From NCBI RefSeq assembly GCF_008710095.1, contig NZ_VYKJ01000010.1, positions 1-64,000 on the forward strand: a DNA stretch of 64,000 bases, read 5' to 3'. Source of the DNA: Affinibrenneria salicis. GTDB lineage: Bacteria > Pseudomonadota > Gammaproteobacteria > Enterobacterales > Enterobacteriaceae. A model generated the notes under the pieces. That model did no database searches. It had not been told where the DNA came from and saw only the letters and a program-made list of their open reading frames with translations. The translations under genes were made by a program, and so were the position numbers. Shown here in pieces: positions 21,631 through 30,810 of the stretch. How positions within the stretch are numbered: position 1 is the first letter of the stretch; the number at the start of each line of letters is the position of its first letter.

Positions 21631-22302
21631 TCAGGCGATATTCAGATACTTGTGCGTCTGCATAGACAGGCGCCAGTTGCGGGCGATACAGGTTTCAATA
21701 CACAGCCGGGTAGCCTCTTCTTTCTGACTGATCGGCTGCAGCGCCACTACCCTCGGCTTATCATCCTTTAGCCGCGCCAGCAGCGCGTCCAGCGCCTCGA
21801 TATCGCGCTGACGCGCCACCGGATGTTTAATCTCATCGGCGCGCGCCAGCGCCTGATCCAACACCACCATCCCGCCGCGCATATTGACCTTGGGCGACAC
21901 CGTTACCCAACTGCGCGGCGAACAGCGCACTTCATGCGTGCCGCTGGTTTCGATCTGACAGCTGAAGCCCTGCTGTTCAAGCAGCAGCGTCAACGGCGCC
22001 AGATCGTGGATGCAGGGTTCGCCGCCGGTGATCACCACGTGCCGGGCGGTATAGCCCTGCTCGATCAGGGCGGCCAAAATATCCTGCGCGCGGGCGGCGC
22101 CCCAGCGATCGCTCTCCTGCGTTTTCACCAGTACCTGCTCCAGCGCTATCTGTCTGTCCTGCAGCTTCTCCCAGGTATGTTTGGTATCGCACCAACTGCA
22201 GCCGACCGGGCACCCCTGCAGGCGCACGAATATGGCCGGCACCCCGGTAAAATAGCCTTCGCCCTGTAGAGTCTGGAACATTTCGTTAATAGGGTACTGC
22301 AT
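21631..22302 (-). CDS. queE: 7-carboxy-7-deazaguanine synthase QueE (radical SAM)
   Basis: Radical SAM enzyme that contracts the ring of carboxytetrahydropterin to CDG in preQ0 synthesis. The cluster motif CPVGCSWC (CX3CX2C) follows FQTLQGEGYFTGVPAIFVRL; VITGGEPCIHD is the SAM-binding glycine motif. The 223 residues equal E. coli QueE. It sits 51 bases from the convergent queD and only about 35 bases from recD, an arrangement not seen in E. coli, where recD is next to argA. Confidence 0.97.
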   Translation of the reverse strand: MQYPINEMFQTLQGEGYFTGVPAIFVRLQGCPVGCSWCDTKHTWEKLQDRQIALEQVLVKTQESDRWGAARAQDILAALIEQGYTARHVVITGGEPCIHDLAPLTLLLEQQGFSCQIETSGTHEVRCSPRSWVTVSPKVNMRGGMVVLDQALARADEIKHPVARQRDIEALDALLARLKDDKPRVVALQPISQKEEATRLCIETCIARNWRLSMQTHKYLNIA

Positions 22303-22335
22303 CTCTCTTCACTATATCGTTCGGTCAGGCCGACA

Positions 22336-24246
22336 TTATCGCAGATCGCCGGATTCGCGCCACTCTTCAGCATCGGACTGCGGCGCGGCCGCCTGAATGC
22401 GTTCAACCAGCCCGCTGTAGCGCAAGGTCGGCGTCTTCACCGCGCTAAGCAGTATCTGCCGCTCGGCGTACAGCGAAAGCCGGCGGCGGGCGCGGGTAAT
22501 CGCCGTATAGATCAGTTCGCGCGTCAGCACCGGCAGAAAGTTTCCCGGCAGAACCAGCGCGGTATGCTCAAATTCGGAGCCCTGCGATTTATGCACCGTC
22601 ATCGCCCAGGCGGTTTCATGCGGCGGCAGACGGCTGGGAACAATCGACTTCAGGCAGCCGTCCGGCAGTTGGAAATAGACGCGCAGATCCCCCGGCGCAT
22701 GCCAGAGCGCGATACCGATATCGCCGTTGAACAACCCGAGCGCCCGATCGTTGCGCTCAATCATCACCGGCCGCCCGGCGTACCAGGGATTGAGCGGATT
22801 TGGACTGCGCGCGATCAGACCGGCGCGCTGCAGCGCCTGTTCAATGCGCGAATTAAGCCCGGCGACGCCGAATGGCCCTTCGCGCAGGGCGCACAGCAGG
22901 CGAAAGCGCTGGAACTGACCCAGCGCATGCTCCGGCGCGACGTCCGACGCCGCCTGGCGCAGGTAGTCGCGATAGCCCTGCACGCAGTGCGTCAGCATCA
23001 GCGCATAATCTTCATCGCTGCGCAAAGGGTGGCTGGCGATATCCTGGTGCGGGTGATCCAGCACCTGTCCGACCCGGCGCGCGTCGCCGCCGTTTACCGC
23101 GCCGGCCAGTTGGCCGATGCCCGATTGCTGGTCGAAGCGGTAGCTCTTGCGCAGCAGACAAATGCTGTCGCTCACCGGGCTAACCGCCTGCTGCGACGCC
23201 TGCGGCAACGCGCAGCCGGTTAAGCGCGCCAGTTGCGCGGCGCGCGCGGCGCTGTAGCCATCCTCGGCGAAACGGCAAATATCGCCCAGCACCGCGCCCG
23301 CCTCCACCGAAGCCAGTTGATCGCGATCGCCCAGCAGGATCACCTGCGCGCGCGGCGGCAGTGCGGCAATCAGCCGCGCCATCATCGGCAAATCCACCAT
23401 AGATGCTTCATCCACCACCAGCACGTCCAGATGCAAAGGATTGCCCTGGTGATAGCGCAGACGCTGGCTGTCCGGCACCGCGCCCAGCAGACGGTGCAAC
23501 GTCGCGGCTTCCTGCGGGAAGCAGGCGCGCTGCGCCTCGTCCAGCGTTAGTCCGTTCAGCGCCGCGCCGAGCGATTCGGTCAGTCTGGCCGCCGCTTTGC
23601 CGGTGGGCGCCGCCAGTTGGATGCGCAACGGCGTATGCGGACTCAACTGAATCAGCGCGGCCAGCAGCCGCGCCACGGTGGTCGTTTTGCCGGTGCCCGG
23701 CCCGCCGGAGATCACCGAAATACGTCGGGTCAGCGCCACCGCCGCCGCAATTTTTTGCCAGTCGACCTCATCGCCGGCCGCCGCGCCGAACAGCGCATCC
23801 AGCACGGCGCGGATCTGTTGTTCGCCGGCGGTCGGCGCCGCTTCGTCCGCCAGACCGGCGCGGGCGACGAACGCCGCCACCAGGCCTTCGCTCTGCCAGT
23901 TACGCTGCAAATAAAGGCGCCGCTGCTGCAGAACCAGCGGCGTCGGCCGGCTGCCGTCGCCGACGGCATCGCAGGCGCGCAGCGCCGCCAGCCACGCCGC
24001 TTCATCCGGCCGGCCGGCCGCCAGCCAGACAGCCTGCGCCAGCTCGCGTTCGCGGCCGTCGAACAGCTCCTCCGGCCGCAGCGCCGCCAGCGGCAGACAG
24101 ACATGGCCCGCGCCGGCATGCGCGCTCAGGCTGGCGGCGGCCAGCATGAGCATCGGCTGTTCATCGTCGGCCAACAGCCGGGCAAACTGCAGATCCAGCG
24201 GACGCAGCAACCGCTTCTGCCTGGCCAGGGTCAACAGCTCAGACAT
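22336..24246 (-). CDS. recD: Exonuclease V (RecBCD) subunit RecD
   Basis: 5'-3' SF1 helicase subunit of RecBCD. In the 636-residue product the Walker A GGPGTGKTTT is at residues 181-190; VVDEASMVDLPMMARLI (Walker B), LLGDRDQLASVEAGAVLGD and the C-terminal AMTVHKSQGSEF are intact. I chose the ATG that overlaps the recB stop by eight bases (MSELLTLARQ); a preceding in-frame ATG is also possible. It is the last gene of the recC-ptrA-recB-recD group. Confidence 0.96.
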   Translation of the reverse strand: MSELLTLARQKRLLRPLDLQFARLLADDEQPMLMLAAASLSAHAGAGHVCLPLAALRPEELFDGRERELAQAVWLAAGRPDEAAWLAALRACDAVGDGSRPTPLVLQQRRLYLQRNWQSEGLVAAFVARAGLADEAAPTAGEQQIRAVLDALFGAAAGDEVDWQKIAAAVALTRRISVISGGPGTGKTTTVARLLAALIQLSPHTPLRIQLAAPTGKAAARLTESLGAALNGLTLDEAQRACFPQEAATLHRLLGAVPDSQRLRYHQGNPLHLDVLVVDEASMVDLPMMARLIAALPPRAQVILLGDRDQLASVEAGAVLGDICRFAEDGYSAARAAQLARLTGCALPQASQQAVSPVSDSICLLRKSYRFDQQSGIGQLAGAVNGGDARRVGQVLDHPHQDIASHPLRSDEDYALMLTHCVQGYRDYLRQAASDVAPEHALGQFQRFRLLCALREGPFGVAGLNSRIEQALQRAGLIARSPNPLNPWYAGRPVMIERNDRALGLFNGDIGIALWHAPGDLRVYFQLPDGCLKSIVPSRLPPHETAWAMTVHKSQGSEFEHTALVLPGNFLPVLTRELIYTAITRARRRLSLYAERQILLSAVKTPTLRYSGLVERIQAAAPQSDAEEWRESGDLR

Positions 24247-27200
24247 CATGGCGCGTCTCCTCATCATCGGAAGACTCGCCGCTAAACAGCTCATCAAGCG
24301 CCGCGACAAAGGCCTCATCGGGCCGATAGCCGAACACGCCGTTGCCAGGAATCTGTTGGTCGATACCGCGCAGGAACAGATAGAACACGCCGCCGAAATG
24401 ACGCTGATACCGATAATCCGGCAGGCGGTGGCGCAGATAGCGGTGCAGCGCCAGGCTGTACAGCTGATATTGCAGATCGTAACGGTGCATCATCATCGCC
24501 TGCTCCATGGCCGGCTGCGTGTAGGCGCTGGCGTCTTCGCCCAGCCAGTTCGATTTATAGTCCAGCAGGTAATATCGCCCCTGCCAGCAAAACACCAGGT
24601 CGATAAATCCCTTCAGCATCCCCTGCACCTGACGAAAACTCAGCGCCGGGCAGCGAGCGGACAGCGGATCGTAGCGCTTCGCCAGCCGATCCAGCGCCTG
24701 CGCCTGCAGCGGCGCGCCGATCGGCAGCCAGAACTGCAGCTCCGCCTGACGCTGATTCGGCGCCAGCTGCGCCAGGCGCGGCCCTTCATCGCCGGCCGTC
24801 AGCGGCTGGTCCAGGATCGCCCGCATCCACGCCGCCAGCACCGGCAGCCACGCGTCCTCCAGCCCCTGCTGCTGTAGTTGACTCGCCAGCCATGCGTTAT
24901 CGATCGGCCGGGTAAAATCCAGCGTTTCGAACAAACCGTGCAGGAAGGTCCCCGGGCCGGCGCCGCGCGGAAACGTATGCGGCGTACGCTGCGGCTCCGC
25001 CTCCGGCTGCCGCTCGCCCGCGGCGTCGATATCCAGCCGCGGCAACAATTCCTGCGCCGCCGAAGTACCGTGCTGCTGCAGACCGGAATAGCTGGTCACC
25101 CGCCAGTCGTCACGCATCTGACGCGCATTACGGCGCGCGCTCAGCGTGCTGATATCCGTCTGCTGCGGCCGCCACGGCGCCGGGTCCGGCGCCTGCGTCA
25201 GGCTGACGGCGATATTTTCGCCGGCCATTGCCGTCAGTTCATCCGCCAGCGCGCCGGCCTCCATCTGTTCGCCGCGCTGCAGCAAATAACCGAGCGCGCT
25301 GTGGTGCATGTCGCTGATTCCCTCTTTTTTACGCCCGCCCTGAAACAGCGGCGCCACGCCGACGCTGCAATGGTAAACCGAACGCGTCAATGCGACGTAC
25401 AGCAAACGCAAATCCTCGGCCAGCCGCTCTTCTTCGGCCAGCGCCTGACTCTCTGCGTCGCCCTGCAGATCCAGCATGGCCTGGTAGCTGTCGCGATCGT
25501 GGTACACCCCCTGCTGCTGTACGCGGAACTGGCTGACAAACGGCAACCAGACCAGCGGATATTCCAGCCCTTTCGATTTATGAATCGTGACAATCCGCAC
25601 CAGATGGCGATCGCTCTCCAGCCGCAGCTGCTGGCTTTCCGTACGCGGATTGGGCTGCGCGATCTGCTGCGCCAGCCAGCGCACCAGCGCATGTTCGCCG
25701 TCCAGCGCGGCGGCGGCCTCCTGAATCAGTTCGCCGATATGCAGCACATCGGTCAGCCGGCGCTCCCCTCCGACGCTGGCCAGCAGGTTCTCCGCCAGCC
25801 GGTGGCGCACCATCAGTTGACGCAGCATCGGCAGTACGCCGCGCTGACGCCAGCAGTCCCGATAGGCGGCGAACTCTTCCACCAGCGCATCCCACGCCGC
25901 CTCGTCCCGGCTCAGCGCGTCGATTTGCCGCGCGTCCAGCCCCATCAGCGCGGTAGCCATCGCGCTGCGCAGCGTGCTTTCCTGCTCCGGCGTCACAACG
26001 GCCTGCAGGATCCACAGCACATCGCGCGCTTCCGGCATGGCGAAAACGCTGTCGCGGCTGGAAAGATAAACGGAAGGGATGTTTAACCGGGCCAGCGCCG
26101 AGCGGATCGACGCGGCTTCATTACGGTTACGCACCAGAATGGTAATGTCCGACGCCTGCACCGGCCGCTGCTTATCGCCGTTAAGCAACAGCGCCTCGCC
26201 CTGCTGACCTGCCTGCAGCCAGTCGCATACCTGCGCCGCGCACTGGCGCGCCATCATATCCTGATAATCGCCGACGCCGACGCCCTCGCGTCCGGTCAGC
26301 CAGAAGTGCAGCGCGGGCTGACGCGCCTGGCGCAACTCGAACGCCAGCGAGCTGTTTTTGTCCGCCGGACGCACCGCGAAAAACGGAATCTGCTCAAACA
26401 GAAACGGCCGCTCCACGCGCTGAAACAGCTGGTTGACGCCGCCGACCATATCGGGCGCGGAACGCCAGTTGGTGGTCAGCGTATAGTGCGCGCTGACTTC
26501 GGCGCGCGCGCGCATGTAGGTGAAAATATCCGCGCCGCGAAACGCGTAAATCGCCTGTTTCGGATCGCCGATCAGCAGCAGCCCGCACGCCGACTGACCG
26601 CCGTACAGCGTATGAAAAATACGGTACTGTTGCGGATCGGTATCCTGAAACTCATCGATCAGCGCGACCGGATAGTGACCGCGAATCGACTGCGCCAGCA
26701 GCTCGCCGCCCGGCTGCTGCAGCGCCTGATCCAGCCGGCCCAACAGATCGTCGAACCCCAACTCGGCGCGCAGCCGTTTTTCCTGCTGCACTGAATGACG
26801 GATTTCCTGCAGCGCGCGGGCGATCACCAGCTCACGGATCGACAGCGATTCGCCCAGCAGCAGCTCCGTCGCCGTGAAGATCGCATGCTGCGGCGTCGGA
26901 TCCTTTTTCGTTTTCTCGTTCAGCGTCGCCTGACTGAACTTTTCCAGCTCTTTCGGCAACTGATAATCCTGCGTTTCCTGCTGCGCCCAGTCCGTTACCT
27001 TGTCCAGCCAGACCGGCAGGTAACGGCTGCTGTAGCTGCGTTTATCCACGCCGGACGCCTCAATCAGCGCCCGCAGTTCGCCGGAGACAGACAGCCAGCG
27101 CCGCTTAAAATCATCGATGCGGTCGATAATCGCCTGGTGGCGCGCCAATAGCGTTTCATCCGGCGCCGGCGGCCGACGCAACGCCGGCGATTCGCCCTGC

Positions 27201-27805
27201 AGCCAGGGAGACAACTCCGTCAGCAACGCATCAGGACCGCTCCACAATTGCGCGATCGCCCGGGCGACGGTCAACGGCAGCGGATAGCAGTAGCGACGCC
27301 AGAAATCGGCGCAGGCCTGACGGCGTAGCGGCGACTCATCCTCCACCAGAGTCTGTTCAAACAGCAGGCCGGACTCAAACGCATTGCTGGCCAGCATGCG
27401 CTGACAGAAACCGTGAATGGTATAAATCGCCGCGTCATCCATCTGCCGTTCGGCCGCCAGCAGCCGGGCCGCCGCCGCCGGCAGATCGCCCGCCTGGTCG
27501 AGCAGCGCCTGCAGTTGCGCATCGGCGCTGCCGCCGCGCAGGCAGGCCAGACGCAGGGCGTGGATATTGCCGCGGATACGCTCGCGCAGCTCCTGGGTGG
27601 CCGCCTCGGTGAAGGTGACGACCAAAATCTCTTCCACCAGCAGCGGACGGCGCCAGGCCGCCTCCTGCCCCAGCCCGAGCAATAAACGCAGGTACAGCAG
27701 GCCGAGCGTATAGGTCTTGCCGGTGCCGGCGGAAGCCTCGATCAGCCGCTCGCCGTGCAGCGGCAGGGTCAGCGCATCAAGCGGCTGCGAGCCGGAAGAC
27801 GACAT
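24239..27805 (-). CDS. recB: Exonuclease V (RecBCD) subunit RecB
   Basis: 3'-5' helicase and nuclease subunit that processes double-strand ends and loads RecA. The Walker A EASAGTGKT is at residues 23-31, followed by UvrD-type motifs (LIDEFQDTDPQQYRIF; VRIVTIHKSKGLEYPLVW) and a C-terminal RecB nuclease domain with FIDLVF and LLDYKSN. The 1188 residues agree with E. coli (1180). Its start overlaps the ptrA stop by one base. Confidence 0.97.
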   Translation of the reverse strand: MSSSGSQPLDALTLPLHGERLIEASAGTGKTYTLGLLYLRLLLGLGQEAAWRRPLLVEEILVVTFTEAATQELRERIRGNIHALRLACLRGGSADAQLQALLDQAGDLPAAAARLLAAERQMDDAAIYTIHGFCQRMLASNAFESGLLFEQTLVEDESPLRRQACADFWRRYCYPLPLTVARAIAQLWSGPDALLTELSPWLQGESPALRRPPAPDETLLARHQAIIDRIDDFKRRWLSVSGELRALIEASGVDKRSYSSRYLPVWLDKVTDWAQQETQDYQLPKELEKFSQATLNEKTKKDPTPQHAIFTATELLLGESLSIRELVIARALQEIRHSVQQEKRLRAELGFDDLLGRLDQALQQPGGELLAQSIRGHYPVALIDEFQDTDPQQYRIFHTLYGGQSACGLLLIGDPKQAIYAFRGADIFTYMRARAEVSAHYTLTTNWRSAPDMVGGVNQLFQRVERPFLFEQIPFFAVRPADKNSSLAFELRQARQPALHFWLTGREGVGVGDYQDMMARQCAAQVCDWLQAGQQGEALLLNGDKQRPVQASDITILVRNRNEAASIRSALARLNIPSVYLSSRDSVFAMPEARDVLWILQAVVTPEQESTLRSAMATALMGLDARQIDALSRDEAAWDALVEEFAAYRDCWRQRGVLPMLRQLMVRHRLAENLLASVGGERRLTDVLHIGELIQEAAAALDGEHALVRWLAQQIAQPNPRTESQQLRLESDRHLVRIVTIHKSKGLEYPLVWLPFVSQFRVQQQGVYHDRDSYQAMLDLQGDAESQALAEEERLAEDLRLLYVALTRSVYHCSVGVAPLFQGGRKKEGISDMHHSALGYLLQRGEQMEAGALADELTAMAGENIAVSLTQAPDPAPWRPQQTDISTLSARRNARQMRDDWRVTSYSGLQQHGTSAAQELLPRLDIDAAGERQPEAEPQRTPHTFPRGAGPGTFLHGLFETLDFTRPIDNAWLASQLQQQGLEDAWLPVLAAWMRAILDQPLTAGDEGPRLAQLAPNQRQAELQFWLPIGAPLQAQALDRLAKRYDPLSARCPALSFRQVQGMLKGFIDLVFCWQGRYYLLDYKSNWLGEDASAYTQPAMEQAMMMHRYDLQYQLYSLALHRYLRHRLPDYRYQRHFGGVFYLFLRGIDQQIPGNGVFGYRPDEAFVAALDELFSGESSDDEETRHDV

Positions 27806-30690
27806 TATTTAACATCCCGCTGCGGCAGCGCTTTTTGCAGCGAGGAGGCATTCGGCCAGCTTTGCCAGCCTTCGGGCCGGGCATAGTCGGTCTGCCCCTG
27901 CTGGCTGCCGGCAATCTGCGACAGCAGCGCCATCCCCTGCGGCACCACCACCGCCTGGCGGAAGAAATCCGCCAGTTCACGCTGCGTCAGCGACGTAAGC
28001 TGAGCGAGCAGTTTTTCCCGCGAATCGAAGGCGAAGTTTTGCCGATCCAGATCGTTACTCCAGCGATTCGCCTCTTCATACAGCGTTTGCGGACGCTGCC
28101 TGATTTCATTGATCAGCCCCTGCCGGTACTGCTCGAATTCTTCTCCGGGCATGGCGCGCAGACGTTTTTCGCTCTTCTGATAAAAGTCCAGATAGCGCTG
28201 GTAGAGCGCGGCAGGCTGCTTAACGTTGCTCTGCAGCACAAAACCGATGCCCCATTGACGGCCGACCGCGATCGGGGACGCGAACACGGCGTAGCCCAGT
28301 TGCTCCTCGGTTCTGAGCTGGCCGTAGATCCAGGGCTGGAGAATCTGCCCGAGCAGCGAGCTGTAGGCCATACTCTGTACCTCGCCGTAGCCGGGCGGTA
28401 CGTAGGCCGCCGCCAGCGCCGAGTCGGTGCTGGCGCCCGCCTTCTGCAGGATAGCCAGCCGTTTTTCCACGATCTCTACGTCCGGACTGCGCCACCAGCG
28501 CGTGCCGGAGATACCCAGCTTCGTTTTCAGTTCCCGCGCCAGGCTAGTCACCTGATCCGGCGCCAGATTGCCGACCACCAGCAGCTCCGGCGTAGCCTGA
28601 CGCAGCAGTTCGTCACGGTAGGTCAGCACGTCGCTCAGAGTGATGCTCGCCAACTGCTGACGCCGCTCCTCGCGTTCGGTATAGGGCACGCGCGATATCG
28701 CCCTCACGGGAGCGAACGCCTGTTCGAAGGCCTTCTCTTGATCCGCACGGGCCAGTTGCTGCTGATACCAGGATTTCGCCTGCTGCAGTTGCTCTTCCGT
28801 AGCGGAAAAGGATGAATAGTCGCGCATCAGCGCCTGCAGCAGCTGCGGCAGGCGCTGGGTATAGCCATTCGCCCTGATCGTCAGCCCGTCATTCGAGCCG
28901 GTGGAGAAGCTAATGCCGCCCACCGAAGCCTGATAGCCCAGTTCGTCCAGCGCCAGCCCCGCCAGATAATCAGTGAGCGCAAACAGCACCTGTCGGCGCG
29001 CGCTGCTCTGCGCGTTGGCGTTGCGCAGCAGCAGGGTGATATCGGCTTTCGGCTCGTCGGCGAAATAGCGGCTCGGCATATAGAGCACGCGCAGCCCCGA
29101 CTCATTCAGCAGCATCTGCGGACGGCTAACCGGCTGCGGTACGTTAATCAGCGAAAAGTCATCGGGGATATAGGGGTTAGCCGCAGGGAGAGTCAGGGAA
29201 ATATCCTGCCCCAGCGCCTGCCAGCGGGCAAAGCGCGTCTCGTCGACGCGCTCGACCTGATACGGCGCCTCTAGCGCATAGGCCAGTTTGTTGTGCGGCT
29301 CATCCGGGCTGATAAACCAGATGCGGGCGTTTTGCGGCGTCATACCATCCAGCCGGCTGGCGATAGCCTGCGGATCGTAACGATCGGCCAGATAATTCGC
29401 GTCCAGCGTATGTTCGACCGGCACGCGCAGCATGGTGTCGACCAGCCATTCGACATAGCCCATATCGCGGCGGATCGACGGATAGCGAAAATCAAGATCC
29501 AGCACGTGCGCCATTTCATCAAAATAACGCGGCTGGATCCCCTCGCGCCGGAGCTGGCGCAGATAGCTGAATACCGCCGCAATCACCTCGTCGCGCTGAG
29601 CCAGACCTTTGTCGGTCAGGGAGATGGAAATGGCGAACAGACCGCCGTTGCGATCCAACACTGGAGAGGCGCCGGCGTTCACCGCTTCGGCCAGTCCCTG
29701 CTTCTGCAGCCAGTCGGATAGCGTATTCTGGCTGCGGTTGCCGATCAGATAGCTGACATAGGTATCTGTTTTGCTGCGAAAAGCGTCGCTGTTGTTGTCG
29801 ATACGAAATTCGATGCGCAGTTGCTTACGCGGCTGAGCCGGCACATAGTGAATGATAATGCCGCGCTGCTGCGCCGTAGCGGCCGGCACATCGATTGCCG
29901 GCACCGCAGCGTCATGGCTGCCGATGCGGCCAAAGGTTTCCGCCGCCAGTTGCGCCAGCGCCGACAGCGGCTGGTTACTGTAGATCACCCCCTTCATCAG
30001 GCTGGCCGAGTAATAGCGCTGATAGAAACGCACCAGCTCATCGTGCAGAGCGCTGCCGGGCTTGTCGCTCAGTGTCTCCAGGTTGCCGATGAAGAAACGC
30101 GAGCCGGGGTGCGCGGGGTTAAGCGTTTCGGCGCCGACCTGCGCCATACGCAGCTCGTCGCGCGAGCGCGCCAGCGTCAGCTCGGCGTTAACGGCGTTGC
30201 GCTCGCGATCGGCGTTGACCGGATCGAGCAGCGGGCTGGCGATAGCGTCGGCCAGCCGATCCACCGCCGGCTGCAGCGCATTGTTTTCCACCTCAAGGTA
30301 AAAAGCGGTGCGGTAGGAGGCGGTGCTGGCGTTGCGGCTGCCGCCGTGTTTATTCAGAAACTCCTCCATATCTCCCGGCTGCGGGTAACGCTGCGACCCC
30401 ATCAGCAACATATGCTCAAGGTAGTGAGCCAACCCAGGCTGACTGTCGGGATTGTCGAGCGAACCGATCGGCAGCGCCAGAGCGGCCAGCGATTTGGGCG
30501 CCTGCGCATCGGACACCAGCAGCACCGTCATACCGTTGTCCAGCCTGATGGCCTGATACTGACGCGGATCTTTTTCGCTCTTGCGGATAGTCTGCTGCAG
30601 GGGCTGCCAGCCGGTTGCGGCCAGGCTCGGCGGCAGCCAACAGAACAATAACAACAACAAACTGCTAATCCAGACAAACTGTCTACGCAT
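27805..30690 (-). CDS. ptrA: Protease III (pitrilysin), periplasmic zinc metalloprotease
   Basis: M16 family endopeptidase that degrades small peptides in the periplasm. It has an N-terminal signal peptide (hydrophobic stretch up to about residue 25) and the inverted zinc motif HYLEH at residues 89-93. The 961 residues match E. coli (962). It lies between recC and recB, its conserved place in enterobacteria, and overlaps recB by one base. No role in recombination is known. Confidence 0.96.
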   Translation of the reverse strand: MRRQFVWISSLLLLLFCWLPPSLAATGWQPLQQTIRKSEKDPRQYQAIRLDNGMTVLLVSDAQAPKSLAALALPIGSLDNPDSQPGLAHYLEHMLLMGSQRYPQPGDMEEFLNKHGGSRNASTASYRTAFYLEVENNALQPAVDRLADAIASPLLDPVNADRERNAVNAELTLARSRDELRMAQVGAETLNPAHPGSRFFIGNLETLSDKPGSALHDELVRFYQRYYSASLMKGVIYSNQPLSALAQLAAETFGRIGSHDAAVPAIDVPAATAQQRGIIIHYVPAQPRKQLRIEFRIDNNSDAFRSKTDTYVSYLIGNRSQNTLSDWLQKQGLAEAVNAGASPVLDRNGGLFAISISLTDKGLAQRDEVIAAVFSYLRQLRREGIQPRYFDEMAHVLDLDFRYPSIRRDMGYVEWLVDTMLRVPVEHTLDANYLADRYDPQAIASRLDGMTPQNARIWFISPDEPHNKLAYALEAPYQVERVDETRFARWQALGQDISLTLPAANPYIPDDFSLINVPQPVSRPQMLLNESGLRVLYMPSRYFADEPKADITLLLRNANAQSSARRQVLFALTDYLAGLALDELGYQASVGGISFSTGSNDGLTIRANGYTQRLPQLLQALMRDYSSFSATEEQLQQAKSWYQQQLARADQEKAFEQAFAPVRAISRVPYTEREERRQQLASITLSDVLTYRDELLRQATPELLVVGNLAPDQVTSLARELKTKLGISGTRWWRSPDVEIVEKRLAILQKAGASTDSALAAAYVPPGYGEVQSMAYSSLLGQILQPWIYGQLRTEEQLGYAVFASPIAVGRQWGIGFVLQSNVKQPAALYQRYLDFYQKSEKRLRAMPGEEFEQYRQGLINEIRQRPQTLYEEANRWSNDLDRQNFAFDSREKLLAQLTSLTQRELADFFRQAVVVPQGMALLSQIAGSQQGQTDYARPEGWQSWPNASSLQKALPQRDVK

Positions 30691-30810
30691 GCATCCTCTC
30701 CACTACCTCAGTTCGTGTTAAATCGTTAATTTTTCGGGCGTCAGTCCCACGACTTCATTCATTTTACGCCCGCCAGCATCCTGCCTGCGACCTGAGTCAG
30801 GCCAAACAGG

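Noticed and set aside
24239..30690. Many long antisense frames opposite recB, recD and ptrA
   Set aside because: They are shadows produced by high GC at third codon positions; their translations are rich in Arg, Ala and Gln and resemble no protein.
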